Source: Streptomyces fumanus
GTDB lineage: Bacteria > Actinomycetota > Actinomycetes > Streptomycetales > Streptomycetaceae
Assembly: GCF_014655295.1 (NCBI RefSeq)
Contig: NZ_BNBI01000018.1
Location: 62,001 to 126,000 of the forward strand
Direction: 5' to 3'
DNA: 64,000 nt
Shown here: piece by piece, positions 31,917-40,001 of the stretch
How the letters are laid out: every line of letters starts with the position of its first letter
How positions within the stretch are numbered: the first letter of the stretch is position 1
Translations under genes and position numbers: made by a program
Notes under the pieces: model-generated
The model's database searches: none
What the model was told of the DNA's origin: nothing
The model's input: only the letters and a program-made list of their open reading frames with translations

Positions 31917-32746
31917 GGCCGGCTGCCGTCCAGCAGGACGCGGGCGACCAGCGCCGGGTCGTCGTTCATCGGGACATGGCCGCACCCGGGCAGCCGGACC
32001 AGCCGGGCCCCCGGGATCACCCGCTTGGCGCGGGCGCCCTGCCGGGGTATGAGCAGCCGGTCGCGGCTGCCCCAGGCGATGGTGACGGGTATCCCGGGCA
32101 CGTCGTCGGTGAACAGCACATCCCGCCCGGCCCGCAGCGTCTCGGCGAAGCCCTCGGCGTGGGCCAGGGCGAGGGTCTCGGCGACCACGTCCGCGGGCGA
32201 ACGGCGGCCCGGGCGCGCGTATATCGTGCTGGTCAGGGCCGTGCGGCCGAGGGCCGTACGGGACAGCCGCTCGACCAGCGGCAGCGGCAGCCGGCGCGCG
32301 GTCGCCCGCATCCCGGCCAGCACACCGAAGGCGTAGCGCCGCTCGGACTCGGACCAGAAACCGGCGGGGGACAGGGCGGTGACGGACCGGACGTGCCCCT
32401 GGCGGCCCAGTTCCAGGGCGAGCAGCCCGCCCAGCGAGTTCCCGGCCACGTGCGGCCGGTCCAGGCCCAGCGCCGAGCAGAACCCGCCGAGCACCGCGTG
32501 CGTCGTCGCCAGGTCGTAGGGCAGGCCCTCGGGCAGCGCCGGAGAGGCGCCGAACCCCGGCAGATCCACGGCGATCACCTCGCGCTCGGTCGCCAGGATG
32601 TCCACCACCGGGTCCCACGCCTGGCGGTGATGGCCGATGCCGTGCAGCAGGACGAGCGGCTCGCCAGCGCCCACGCGCGCGTAGGAGAGGGTCGCTTCCT
32701 GGGGGCCGTGCGGTGTGGGGACCGGGAAGGAGAGGGTGGCGGACAT
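31868..32746 (-). CDS. Alpha/beta-fold hydrolase
   Basis: This 292-residue protein is a standard alpha/beta hydrolase: VLLHGIGHHRQAWDPV (HG oxyanion), GNSLGGLLALELG (Ser nucleophile), WGSRDRLLIPRQG (Asp) and GCGHVPMNDDP (His). The cap domain between about residues 120 and 215 is helical. A hydrolase or C-C hydrolase of aromatic catabolism is possible; no substrate is assigned. Its promoter faces that of the ECF41 sigma factor, 161 bp apart, a layout in which the sigma factor may control it. The C-terminus reads antisense into the lipase gene. Confidence 0.88.
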   Translation of the reverse strand: MSATLSFPVPTPHGPQEATLSYARVGAGEPLVLLHGIGHHRQAWDPVVDILATEREVIAVDLPGFGASPALPEGLPYDLATTHAVLGGFCSALGLDRPHVAGNSLGGLLALELGRQGHVRSVTALSPAGFWSESERRYAFGVLAGMRATARRLPLPLVERLSRTALGRTALTSTIYARPGRRSPADVVAETLALAHAEGFAETLRAGRDVLFTDDVPGIPVTIAWGSRDRLLIPRQGARAKRVIPGARLVRLPGCGHVPMNDDPALVARVLLDGSRPQPSSAASTSLSTVAL

Positions 32747-32773
32747 GAGGCTCCTCGTCGGGTCGGATGAGTT

Positions 32774-32815
32774 GTAGACAGGTTGTCAGCAAAAGCTACC
32801 GACGGGTAGACCTGT
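32774..32815. promoter_or_regulatory. Short repeats in hydrolase/ECF41 divergent region
   Basis: GTAGACAGGT (32774-32783) recurs as GTAGACCTGT (32806-32815), and CTACC-gacg-GGTAG (32796-32809) is a perfect 5-4-5 inverted repeat; GACA-ggt-TGTC overlaps the first copy. The cluster suggests operator or sigma-promoter elements for the divergent genes. I found no exact ECF41 consensus. Confidence 0.4.
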
Positions 32816-32907
32816 GTCGCGCCTCTGTTCGTCACGCTGCTGTTCGAAAGCCGGGCGCGGACGGCACCGCCTGGACAACCGCCGGAGCCGTCCGCTGGGA
32901 TGGAGCG

Positions 32908-33792
32908 GTGACCACCGACACCGCGACCGAGGTCTTCGAAGCGCACCGCCCCCTCCTCCTGGGCGTCGCCTACCGGATGCTGGGCCGCTCGGCCGACGCG
33001 GAGGACGTGGTCCAGGAGGCGTGGCTGCGCTGGTCCGGCGCCGACCGCGACGGCGTCCGCGAGCCGCGCGGCTACCTGGTCCGCGTCACCACCCGCCTCG
33101 CCGTCGACCGGCTCCGCCAGATCAAGGCCCGCGGCGAGACCTACGTCGGCCCCTGGCTCCCCGAGCCCTGGGTCACCGACCTCGGCGCCACCGCCCCGGA
33201 CGCCGCCGAGCGCGCCGTGCTCGCCGACTCCGTCTCCCTCGCCGTCCTGGTCGTGCTGGAGTCGCTGTCCCCGCTGGAGCGGGCGGTGTTCGTCCTCCGG
33301 GAGGCGTTCGGCTACCCGTACGCCGAGATCGCCGCCATGCTGGAGCGCGGCGAGGCGGCGGTGCGCCAGCTCGCCGGACGGGCCCGCCGCCACGTCGACG
33401 AACGGCGCCCCCGCTACGACGTCGACCCCGGCCGGCGCCGCGACCTCACCGAGCGGTTCCTCGCCGCGGCGGCCGGCGGCGACCTCGACGCGCTGCTGGC
33501 CCTGCTCGCCCCCGGCGTCCGGCTGGTCGGCGACAGCGGCGGCAAGTCCAAGGCCCCGCTGCGGGTGCTGGAGAACGCCGACAAGGTGGGCCGCTTCCTG
33601 GCCGGCGCCGCGCGCAAGGGCGTCCCGGACGCCGACTACCGCCTCCTGGAGCTCAACGGCGGCCCCGCGCTGCTGGTCCTCTCCGGCGGCCGGCCCGACG
33701 CCGTCTTCCAGCTCGACGTCGCCGACGGCCTGATCCAGACCGTGTACATCATCCGCAACCCCGACAAGCTGCGCGCCCTGCCGACCGCCTGA
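32908..33792 (+). CDS. ECF41 (SigJ-like) sigma factor with SnoaL-like C-terminal domain
   Basis: This 294-residue protein has ECF regions 2 and 4 (LLLGVAYRMLGRSADAEDVVQEAWLRW; SPLERAVFVLREAFGYPYAEIAAMLE) plus a C-terminal extension of about 110 residues of SnoaL-like type (FLAAAAGGDLDALLALLAPGVRLVGD as key span), which in ECF41 sigma factors replaces an anti-sigma and tunes activity. The GTG at 32908 with GGGATGGAG upstream gives a normal N-terminus (MTTDTATEVFEAHR). ECF41 genes usually sit beside the target; here an alpha/beta hydrolase is divergent. Not the carboxymuconolactone decarboxylase commonly found. Confidence 0.93.
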   Translation: MTTDTATEVFEAHRPLLLGVAYRMLGRSADAEDVVQEAWLRWSGADRDGVREPRGYLVRVTTRLAVDRLRQIKARGETYVGPWLPEPWVTDLGATAPDAAERAVLADSVSLAVLVVLESLSPLERAVFVLREAFGYPYAEIAAMLERGEAAVRQLAGRARRHVDERRPRYDVDPGRRRDLTERFLAAAAGGDLDALLALLAPGVRLVGDSGGKSKAPLRVLENADKVGRFLAGAARKGVPDADYRLLELNGGPALLVLSGGRPDAVFQLDVADGLIQTVYIIRNPDKLRALPTA

Positions 33793-33804
33793 CCACGGAG
33801 CGGG

Positions 33805-33840
33805 ATTGGTATTGACCAAGGGTGAGGGGCGTCCTATGGT
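33805..33840 (+). promoter_or_regulatory. GntR promoter with DasR-like palindromic operator over the -35
   Basis: TTGACC (33812-33817) and TATGGT (33835-33840) are separated by 17 bp, a good vegetative promoter for the gntR gene 76 bp downstream. The 16-mer ATTGGTATTGACCAAG (33805-33820) is an imperfect palindrome with TTGGT/ACCAA arms that overlaps the -35. It matches the DasR/HutC-type operator layout (TGGT-N4-ACCA). Repression by the encoded regulator or by DasR is expected. Confidence 0.65.
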
Positions 33841-33916
33841 CGCAGAGAAGTGCAACAACCTTTAATAAACAAGGGCGCTATAAACGCCGCCGGACCCGGC
33901 GATCGCGGAGGACAGG

Positions 33917-34678
33917 GTGGGGACCACGCAGCTCGACACGGTGCCGGAACCGAAGTACTGGCACCTCAGGACCGTACTCACCGAGGCACTGGACTCGGAG
34001 TTCTCGGTGGGGGAGATCCTGCCCAACGAGCGCGACCTCGCCGCCCGCTTCGGCGTCGCCCGCGCCACCCTCCGCCAGGCGCTGGAACAGCTCGAACTGG
34101 AGGGCCGCCTGCAGCGCCGCCGCGGCGTCGGCACCACCGTCGCCCCGCCGCGCGTCGGCGTGGCCGTCGGCTCCCGCAAGCACGACTGGCCCGGCACCGA
34201 CGACGGCTGGCAGCCCCTGGACAGCGTCCTGGCGGTGCCGCCCCCGGCCGTCGCCGACGCCCTGGGCACCGGCCGCGACGAGCCCGTGCACACCGTGCGC
34301 CGCTCCCGCGTCACCGACGGCCGGCCGGTCGCCGCCGAACTGCTCCACATCCCCCCGGCCTCCGTGCCCGACCTCACCGCGATCGACGCGCCGTCCGGGG
34401 CGGCCCGCGCGCGTGCGGTGCTGCGCGAACTGCGCCGCCTGGAGCTGGAGCGGCAGGAGAACGCCGTCGAACTCGGCTCGGCCCACGCGGAGGACGCCCG
34501 CCAACTGGACCGGCTGCCCGGCGCCCCCGTCCTCGTCGTCACCACCCGGTACTGCGCCGGGTCCCGGATCGCCGCCCTCTCCGTCGCCACCTACCGCGCG
34601 GACACCTGCCGCCTCACCTTCGGCGACTCCGGCGACGTGGAGATCCACCACGGCGGTCCGCGCAGCCGGGCCTGCTGA
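33917..34678 (+). CDS. GntR (HutC subfamily) transcriptional regulator
   Basis: This 253-residue regulator has an N-terminal winged helix (VGEILPNERDLAARFGVARATLRQALEQLELEG, with the NERDLA/ATLRQALE core) and a C-terminal UTRA effector domain that starts near residue 90 and ends in SVATYRADTCRLTF. HutC-type proteins such as DasR sense phosphorylated sugars or related ligands. GTG 33917 follows GGAGGACAGG. The gene converges on the ROK regulator gene with 2 bp between stops; both types often govern amino-sugar use, but no sugar gene is nearby. Confidence 0.93.
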   Translation: MGTTQLDTVPEPKYWHLRTVLTEALDSEFSVGEILPNERDLAARFGVARATLRQALEQLELEGRLQRRRGVGTTVAPPRVGVAVGSRKHDWPGTDDGWQPLDSVLAVPPPAVADALGTGRDEPVHTVRRSRVTDGRPVAAELLHIPPASVPDLTAIDAPSGAARARAVLRELRRLELERQENAVELGSAHAEDARQLDRLPGAPVLVVTTRYCAGSRIAALSVATYRADTCRLTFGDSGDVEIHHGGPRSRAC

Positions 34679-34680
34679 CC

Positions 34681-35835
34681 TCAGCGGCGGGCCGTGGTGC
34701 CCTCCACCGCGAAGAGCTGCTCCTCCACATGGTCCAGCGCCAGCCGCAGCGCGCCCGTCGCCACGGCGGCCTCGCCCAGCAGGGACAGGGTCACCCTCGG
34801 CGGCCGCAGACAGTAGCGGGCCAGCTCCCGCCGCAGCGGCTCCAGTACGCCGTCCAGACCGGCCGCCCAGCCGCCGACCACCACCAGCTCCGGGTCGAGG
34901 GCGAGCACCAGCGCCGCCACGTCGTGCACCAGCCGCCGCAGGAACCGGTCGACCGCCGCGCGGGCCCGCTCGTCCCCGCCCCGGGCCTGCGCGAAGACCT
35001 CGGCGACCGCCTGCTCGTCCAGCGGGTGCAGCGGCTCGCTGGTGGTGGACAGCAGCTTCTCCGGCGTCACCTCCCGGCCCAGCAGGTGCAGCGCGCCGAT
35101 CTCCCCGGCCGCCCCGCCGTACCCCCGGTGCAGCTTCCCGCCGATCAGCGAACCGGCGCCCGGGCTCAGCCCCGCCAGTACGAACACGATGTCGTCGGAG
35201 TCGGTGGCCGCGCCCTTCCAGTGCTCGGCGACCGCCGCCGCGTTGGCGTCGTTCTCCACCAGCACCGGGCACCGGAAGGAACGGCCCAGCCGCTCGCCCA
35301 GCCGCAGCCCCGTCCACTGGGGCAGCGCGGTGCTCAGCCGTACCGTGCCGTCCGCCTCCACGATCCCCGGCGTCGCCACCCCCACGGCGCGCAGCGAGCC
35401 GCGCGCCACCCCGGCCCGCCGCAGCAGCTCGGCGACGGCCGAACGCAGCTTCTCCAGGCGCTCGTCGGCCGGCGCGCTCACGTCGACGTCCTTGGCCTGG
35501 GCGCCGATCACCCGCCCGTCCAGGTCGGCCAGGAGCGCGGCGACCCGGTGCGGCCCGATCTCCAGCCCCAGCAGATGCCCCGCCTCCGCCCGGAACCGGA
35601 ACCGCCGGGCCGGCCGGCCCTGCCGCCGCGCGGTGGTCTCCTCGGGCGCCGCCTCCGCCACCAGGCCGGCCTCCATCAGCCCTTCCACCACGCCCTCCAC
35701 GGTGGGCCGGGACAGGCCCGTCACCGCGGTGATCTCGGTGAGTGTCGCGCAGTCCGTGGCACGCAGGGCGTGCAGCACCACCGCGGAGTTGATCCTCCGC
35801 AGCAGCGAGGGATCCCCGCCGGTCAGCCGCCCCAC
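34681..35835 (-). CDS. ROK family transcriptional regulator (NagC/XylR type)
   Basis: This 384-residue protein has an N-terminal helix-turn-helix (LRRINSAVVLHALRATDCATLTEITAVTGLSRPTVEGVVEGL span) and a ROK sugar-kinase-like domain: GVATPGIVEADG, ENDANAAAVAEHW, GGKLHRGYGGAAGEIG and a C-terminal VVVGGWAAG. The zinc-binding Cys cluster of NagC (GHxxC..C..C) is absent: GEIGALHLLG is followed by no CxCGxxGC, so sugar sensing may be altered or lost. GTG 35835 has GGGAGGACG. It ends next to the gntR gene stop. Confidence 0.9.
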   Translation of the reverse strand: MGRLTGGDPSLLRRINSAVVLHALRATDCATLTEITAVTGLSRPTVEGVVEGLMEAGLVAEAAPEETTARRQGRPARRFRFRAEAGHLLGLEIGPHRVAALLADLDGRVIGAQAKDVDVSAPADERLEKLRSAVAELLRRAGVARGSLRAVGVATPGIVEADGTVRLSTALPQWTGLRLGERLGRSFRCPVLVENDANAAAVAEHWKGAATDSDDIVFVLAGLSPGAGSLIGGKLHRGYGGAAGEIGALHLLGREVTPEKLLSTTSEPLHPLDEQAVAEVFAQARGGDERARAAVDRFLRRLVHDVAALVLALDPELVVVGGWAAGLDGVLEPLRRELARYCLRPPRVTLSLLGEAAVATGALRLALDHVEEQLFAVEGTTARR

Positions 35836-35921
35836 CGTCCGTCCTCCCAGCTCGTGCGCGTGTTGGCCGGATCGTACTCGGCGCGCTCCGGCCCGGCGAG
35901 CGCCGGTCCGCCCGGCCGGGC

Positions 35922-36587
35922 TCAGCCCGGCGAGACGAACCCCGACTCGTAGGCCGCGATCACCGCCTGGGTGCGGTCCCGGGCGCCCAACTTGGCCAGT
36001 ACGGCGCTGACATGAGACTTCACCGTCTCCGTGCCGACGACCAGCTCGGCGGCGATCTCCGCGTTCGACAGGCCCCGGGCCATCAGCCGCAGTACCTCGC
36101 CCTCCCGCTCGGTGAGCCGGGCCCGCTCCAGCGCGGCCCGCGCCGCCCGGTTCCCGCCGCCGTCGTCGCCGTACTCGGCGGCCAACCGCCGTACCGAGGC
36201 CGGGAACAGCAGGGACTCGCCCTCCGCGATCAGCCGGACCGCGTGCACGATCTCCGCGGGCCGGGCCCGCTTCAGCAGGAACCCGTCGGCGCCCGCGCGC
36301 AGCGCCTCGTACACGTACTCGTCGTTCTCGAAGGTCGTCACCACCAGGATCTTCGGCGGCGCGTCCAGGGTCCGCAGCAGCACGCGCGTGGCCTCGATGC
36401 CGTCCATCAGCGGCATCCGCACGTCCATGGCGACCACGTCGGGACGCAGTCGCCGCACCAGCGGCACCACCGCCGCCCCGTCGGCCGCCTCCCCGACCAC
36501 CTCGATCCCGGCCTGCGCCTCCAGCACGGCCCGCAACCCCGCGCGGACGAGGGGTTCGTCGTCGACGAGCAGAACGGTGACCGGCAT
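35922..36587 (-). CDS. NarL/LuxR-family response regulator
   Basis: This 221-residue protein has a receiver domain with phospho-acceptor Asp55 (VAMDVRMP), acidic Asp9-Asp10 and a Lys in FLLKRARP, plus a C-terminal LuxR helix-turn-helix (LTEREGEVLRLMARGLSNAEIAAEL, TVKSHVSAVL). It is encoded just after the histidine kinase gene with a 14-bp gap and forms a two-component system with it. Probable targets include the divergent ABC transporter genes. Confidence 0.95.
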   Translation of the reverse strand: MPVTVLLVDDEPLVRAGLRAVLEAQAGIEVVGEAADGAAVVPLVRRLRPDVVAMDVRMPLMDGIEATRVLLRTLDAPPKILVVTTFENDEYVYEALRAGADGFLLKRARPAEIVHAVRLIAEGESLLFPASVRRLAAEYGDDGGGNRAARAALERARLTEREGEVLRLMARGLSNAEIAAELVVGTETVKSHVSAVLAKLGARDRTQAVIAAYESGFVSPG

Positions 36588-36601
36588 CCGGCCAGCCTAG
36601 A

Positions 36602-37750
36602 TCAACGCAGCGGCAGCTCCACCCGCACCCGCCAGTCGCCCGCGTCCGGGCCGGCCCGGGCGAGGCCGCCGAGCAGGGCGGCGCGCTCGCGGATGCCGCG
36701 CAGGCCGCTGCCCCGGCCCGCGTCGGCGGCGCCGGCCGGGAGGGGGTTGCGGATCTCCAGGCCGAGGGTGGCGTCCGCCACGTCGACGCGGACGACGACC
36801 GGCACGGCACCCGCGTGCCGCAGCACGTTGGTCAGCGCCTCCTGGAGGATGCGGTACCCCTCCCTCGACATCGGGCCCGGCACGCTGCCCAGCGGGCCGG
36901 TCAGCTCGGCGTCGACCTCGGCGCCGGAGGCCCGCGCCGACTCCAGCAGCCGGCCGGCGTCCGTGAGCGTCGGCCGGGCGCTCACCGGCCGCCCCGACTC
37001 GCGCAGCACGCCGAGCACCCGCTCCAGGTCCGCCAGCGCGGCCCGGCCGGTCTCCTCGATGGCGGCCAGCGCCCGGTCGGTGAACTCCGGATCGCCGGCC
37101 GTCCGCGCCGCGCCCGCCTGCACCACGGCGACGGTCAGCGCGTGCCCGATGGAGTCGTGCAGCTCACGGGCGATCCGAGTGCGCTCCAGCAGGTGCTCGG
37201 TGCGCTCCTCCAGGGCGGCGAGCCGCTCGGAGGGGGAGGGACCGAGCAGCGCGCGGGCCGCCGCCGTGACCACCGCCCCCAGGCCGACCACCACGGCGTA
37301 CAGCGCGAGCAGCGGCAGCGGCACCAGCAGCCCGTACGCCCAGTGCGGCGCCAGCTCCCCGGCGACCGTGCCGGTCCGCTCGCCCAGCGCCAGGCGGACC
37401 AGCCAGTACCCGGTGACCGGCAGCCAGACGCAGGCGAACGTGGTCAGCCAGCCCAGCGCCATCCGCACCTCCAGCCACACCACCGTGCGCAGCCGGTCCC
37501 GCCAGGTCACCGACGGCCCCTCGGGGAGACCGGGGTCCGCCCCGCCGGGTGTCAGCAGCCACCGCGCCTGCACCCGCTCGCCGCCGCGCACCCCCGCGAC
37601 CAGCCCCAGCGGAACCGCCGCCACCGCGGGCACCCACAGCGTCGTGTCGTCGATGAGGAACCACAGACTCACGCACAGCATCGGCACCCACAGGTGCAGC
37701 AGCCGGGTGTACGTCGTCCCCCGCACCAGCGGGCGCAGCAAGCGGACCAT
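36602..37750 (-). CDS. Membrane histidine kinase (NarX/DesK-type, HisKA_3)
   Basis: This 382-residue kinase has two pairs of N-terminal membrane segments (about residues 18-52, 98-120 and 139-168), followed by a HisKA_3 dimerisation domain with the phospho-accepting His198 in RELHDSIGHAL, and a HATPase domain (EALTNVLRHAG, LEIRNPLP, GSGLRGIRERAALLGG). The extracellular part is tiny, as in sensors of membrane stress or lipid-active antibiotics. It is co-transcribed with the response regulator. ATG 37750 is the first in-frame start with sensible topology. The divergent ABC gene starts 108 bp away. Confidence 0.94.
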   Translation of the reverse strand: MVRLLRPLVRGTTYTRLLHLWVPMLCVSLWFLIDDTTLWVPAVAAVPLGLVAGVRGGERVQARWLLTPGGADPGLPEGPSVTWRDRLRTVVWLEVRMALGWLTTFACVWLPVTGYWLVRLALGERTGTVAGELAPHWAYGLLVPLPLLALYAVVVGLGAVVTAAARALLGPSPSERLAALEERTEHLLERTRIARELHDSIGHALTVAVVQAGAARTAGDPEFTDRALAAIEETGRAALADLERVLGVLRESGRPVSARPTLTDAGRLLESARASGAEVDAELTGPLGSVPGPMSREGYRILQEALTNVLRHAGAVPVVVRVDVADATLGLEIRNPLPAGAADAGRGSGLRGIRERAALLGGLARAGPDAGDWRVRVELPLR

Positions 37751-37858
37751 GGCGTCATCGTGCCAGCCGGCACCGACCGCGGACCTCCCTCGCACGGGGG
37801 AGACGATCACCACCGGCGGGGGAGGCCCCGGACCGGCACCGGCGGCCACGCTGCTGCC

Positions 37859-38779
37859 ATGACCAGCATCGACCTCCACGCCCTCACCAAGGAGTACGGC
37901 GGCCGACGGGCCGTCGACGACCTCACCGTCACCGTCCGCCCCGGCCGCGTCACCGGCTTCCTCGGACCCAACGGCGCCGGGAAGTCCACCACCATGCGGC
38001 TGGTGCTCGGCCTGGACCGGCCGACCTCCGGGACCGCCACCGTCGGCGGCCGCCCCTACGCCGCCCTCGGCGCACCCCTGCGGCACGTCGGCGCCCTGCT
38101 CGACGCGCACGCCGCCCACCCCTCCCGCACCGCCCGGGACCACCTGCGCATCCTGGCGCTCGGCAACCGCCTCGACGCCCGCCGCGTGGACGAGGTGCTG
38201 GCGGAGACCGGGATCGCCGCCGTGGCACACCGCCGGGTGAAGACGTACTCCCTGGGCATGCGGCAGCGGCTGGGCATCGCCGCCGCGCTGCTCGGCGACC
38301 CGGAGGTGGTGATGCTGGACGAGCCGTCCAACGGCCTCGACCCCGAGGGCATCGTCTGGCTCCGGGGGCTGCTGCGCCGGCTCGCCGCCGAGGGCCGGAC
38401 CGTCCTGGTCTCCAGCCACCTCATGAACGAGACCGCGTCCTTCGCCGACCACTTGGTGGTCCTCGGCCGGGGGCGGCTCCTGGCGGACACCCCGATGCGG
38501 GAGTTCATCCACGCGCGCGTGCGGCCCCGGGTCCGGGTCCGTACGACGGACGCCGCCGCCCTCGGCGGCGTCCTGGCCCGGCACGGCCACGAGGCGGTGC
38601 GGCACGAGGACGGGCACTGGAGCGTGGACGACGCGCGCGTGGACGACATCGGACGCGCCCTGTCGGCCGCCGGGGTACCGGTGCTGGAACTCGCCGCCGA
38701 GGAGGGCACGCTGGAGCAGGCGTACCTCGATCTGACCGCCGCCGCCACCGAGTTCGCCACCCGTCCCCAGGAGGTCTGA
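37859..38779 (+). CDS. ABC transporter ATP-binding protein (BcrA/DrrA-like)
   Basis: This 306-residue ATPase has Walker A GPNGAGKST (residues 36-44), signature YSLGMRQRLGIAAALL, Walker B VMLDEPSNGLDP and the H-loop VSSHLM. SLGMRQRLGIA is characteristic of the bacitracin/lantibiotic exporter group. The C-terminal part (residues 220-306) is the usual extension. It is followed by its permease gene with a 2-bp gap. Divergence from a LuxR two-component system suggests an antibiotic- or envelope-stress detoxification module. Confidence 0.95.
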   Translation: MTSIDLHALTKEYGGRRAVDDLTVTVRPGRVTGFLGPNGAGKSTTMRLVLGLDRPTSGTATVGGRPYAALGAPLRHVGALLDAHAAHPSRTARDHLRILALGNRLDARRVDEVLAETGIAAVAHRRVKTYSLGMRQRLGIAAALLGDPEVVMLDEPSNGLDPEGIVWLRGLLRRLAAEGRTVLVSSHLMNETASFADHLVVLGRGRLLADTPMREFIHARVRPRVRVRTTDAAALGGVLARHGHEAVRHEDGHWSVDDARVDDIGRALSAAGVPVLELAAEEGTLEQAYLDLTAAATEFATRPQEV

Positions 38780-38781
38780 CC

Positions 38782-39507
38782 ATGCCGTTCGTTCCCGTTC
38801 TGCGCGCGGAGTGGACGAAGGTCCGCACCCTGCGGTCGCTGTACGGCGCCCTGCTGGCGGTGTTCGCCGCGACCATCGCCTTCTCCGCGGTCGCCGGTGT
38901 CTCCGACACCTCGGACCCGGAGTTCGACCCGCTGTTCATGGCGCTGTCCGGGGTGACGCCGGGACAGATCGCCGCGATCTCCTTCGGCGCCCTGGCGATG
39001 TCCTCCGAGTACCACGGGCACGCGATCCGCATCTCGCTGGCCGCGGTGCCGCGCCGCGGCCGGTGGTTCGCGGCCAAGCTCACGGCCGTCGCCCTGCCCG
39101 CGCTCGCCGTGGGCCTGGCCGGCGCCCTCGCCGCGCTGCTGGCGGCCCGGGCCGGGCTCGGCCCGGCCGCGAGCGGGCTGAGCGCCGCCGAGCAGGTCCG
39201 CGGGGTCGTCGGCTGCGGTGTCTACCTGACGCTGATGGCCCTGTTCGCGGCCGGGCTCACCGCGTTGCTGCGCAGCGGCACGGCCACCCTCTCCCTCATG
39301 ATCCCGTTCGTCCTCATCGTCTCCTTCGTGATCGGCGACCTGGCCGGCGGCCTCACCGACTTCCTCCCCGACCGGGCCGGCCAGGTGGTGCTGCACGAGT
39401 CGTACGACGGGAGCGTCGGCCCCTGGACCGGGCTCGCGGTGACCGCGCTGTGGACGGCCGCCGCGGTGGGGGCCGGCGCGTGGAAGCTGCGGCGGTCGGA
39501 CGTCTGA
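38782..39507 (+). CDS. ABC transporter permease (ABC-2 type)
   Basis: This 241-residue permease has about six membrane segments and the N-terminal RAEWTKVRTLRS motif of Streptomyces ABC-2 permeases, plus the MSSEYHGHAIRISLAAVPRR-type loop (EY-H--IR-SL--VPRR) near residues 73-94. It should form the membrane part of the exporter with the ATPase upstream. Substrate not predictable; antimicrobial peptide or lipid export is the likely class. Confidence 0.93.
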   Translation: MPFVPVLRAEWTKVRTLRSLYGALLAVFAATIAFSAVAGVSDTSDPEFDPLFMALSGVTPGQIAAISFGALAMSSEYHGHAIRISLAAVPRRGRWFAAKLTAVALPALAVGLAGALAALLAARAGLGPAASGLSAAEQVRGVVGCGVYLTLMALFAAGLTALLRSGTATLSLMIPFVLIVSFVIGDLAGGLTDFLPDRAGQVVLHESYDGSVGPWTGLAVTALWTAAAVGAGAWKLRRSDV

Positions 39508-39547
39508 CGGCCCGCCAATTGTCAGTGCCGGGCGCTTTACTGGAGCC

Positions 39548-39988
39548 ATGGACATCGCACGGCACATCGCGCTGATCGACGAGCTGTGCTCCCGCCCCCT
39601 CCCGGCGGGGCACGGCCCGTCGGACGACGGCGGGGAAGGGGAGCGGCACCTGGTGGTGCTGCGCACCAGCCACGGGGTGCGGGGCGGCGACCCGGCGGAG
39701 CGCGCCGCGGTGGTGGACCAGTACGAGAAGGAGCGGGACGCGGTGGACGCCCTGCTGGCCGAGCGCTGGGGGGAGTCGGAGATCTGGAACCTGGGGACGG
39801 TCCTGCTGCGCGCCGAGCGGGCGGAGGAGATACCCGAGCCCTGGGCCGAGCTGAGCGCCCGCGCCCGCGTCGCCTACCTCCGGGACGTCACCGGGACCGG
39901 CCGCTGGGTCGCTCTCGCGGTCGCCGACCGGGACCCGGCGGACGAGGTGCAGTTGCTGGCCGCCGTCACGCGGACGGCACCGCCCTGA
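39548..39988 (+). CDS. Hypothetical protein, 146 aa
   Basis: I do not recognise this protein. It is acidic, without signal peptide or membrane segments, begins MDIARHIALIDELCS and contains Trp/Glu-rich helices (AERWGESEIWNLGTVLLRAERAEEIPEPW, positions about 75-103). Similar small proteins with paired W and many acidic residues are common in Streptomyces as conserved hypotheticals. It starts 40 bp after the permease gene but may have its own promoter; its 3' end faces the mug gene across 13 bp. Confidence 0.75.
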   Translation: MDIARHIALIDELCSRPLPAGHGPSDDGGEGERHLVVLRTSHGVRGGDPAERAAVVDQYEKERDAVDALLAERWGESEIWNLGTVLLRAERAEEIPEPWAELSARARVAYLRDVTGTGRWVALAVADRDPADEVQLLAAVTRTAPP

Positions 39989-40001
39989 CCCGCCGGGCCG
40001 C

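Noticed and set aside
36815..37858. Long upstream extension of the ABC ATPase frame
   Set aside because: It runs antisense to the histidine kinase; ATG 37859 gives the standard ATPase N-terminus.
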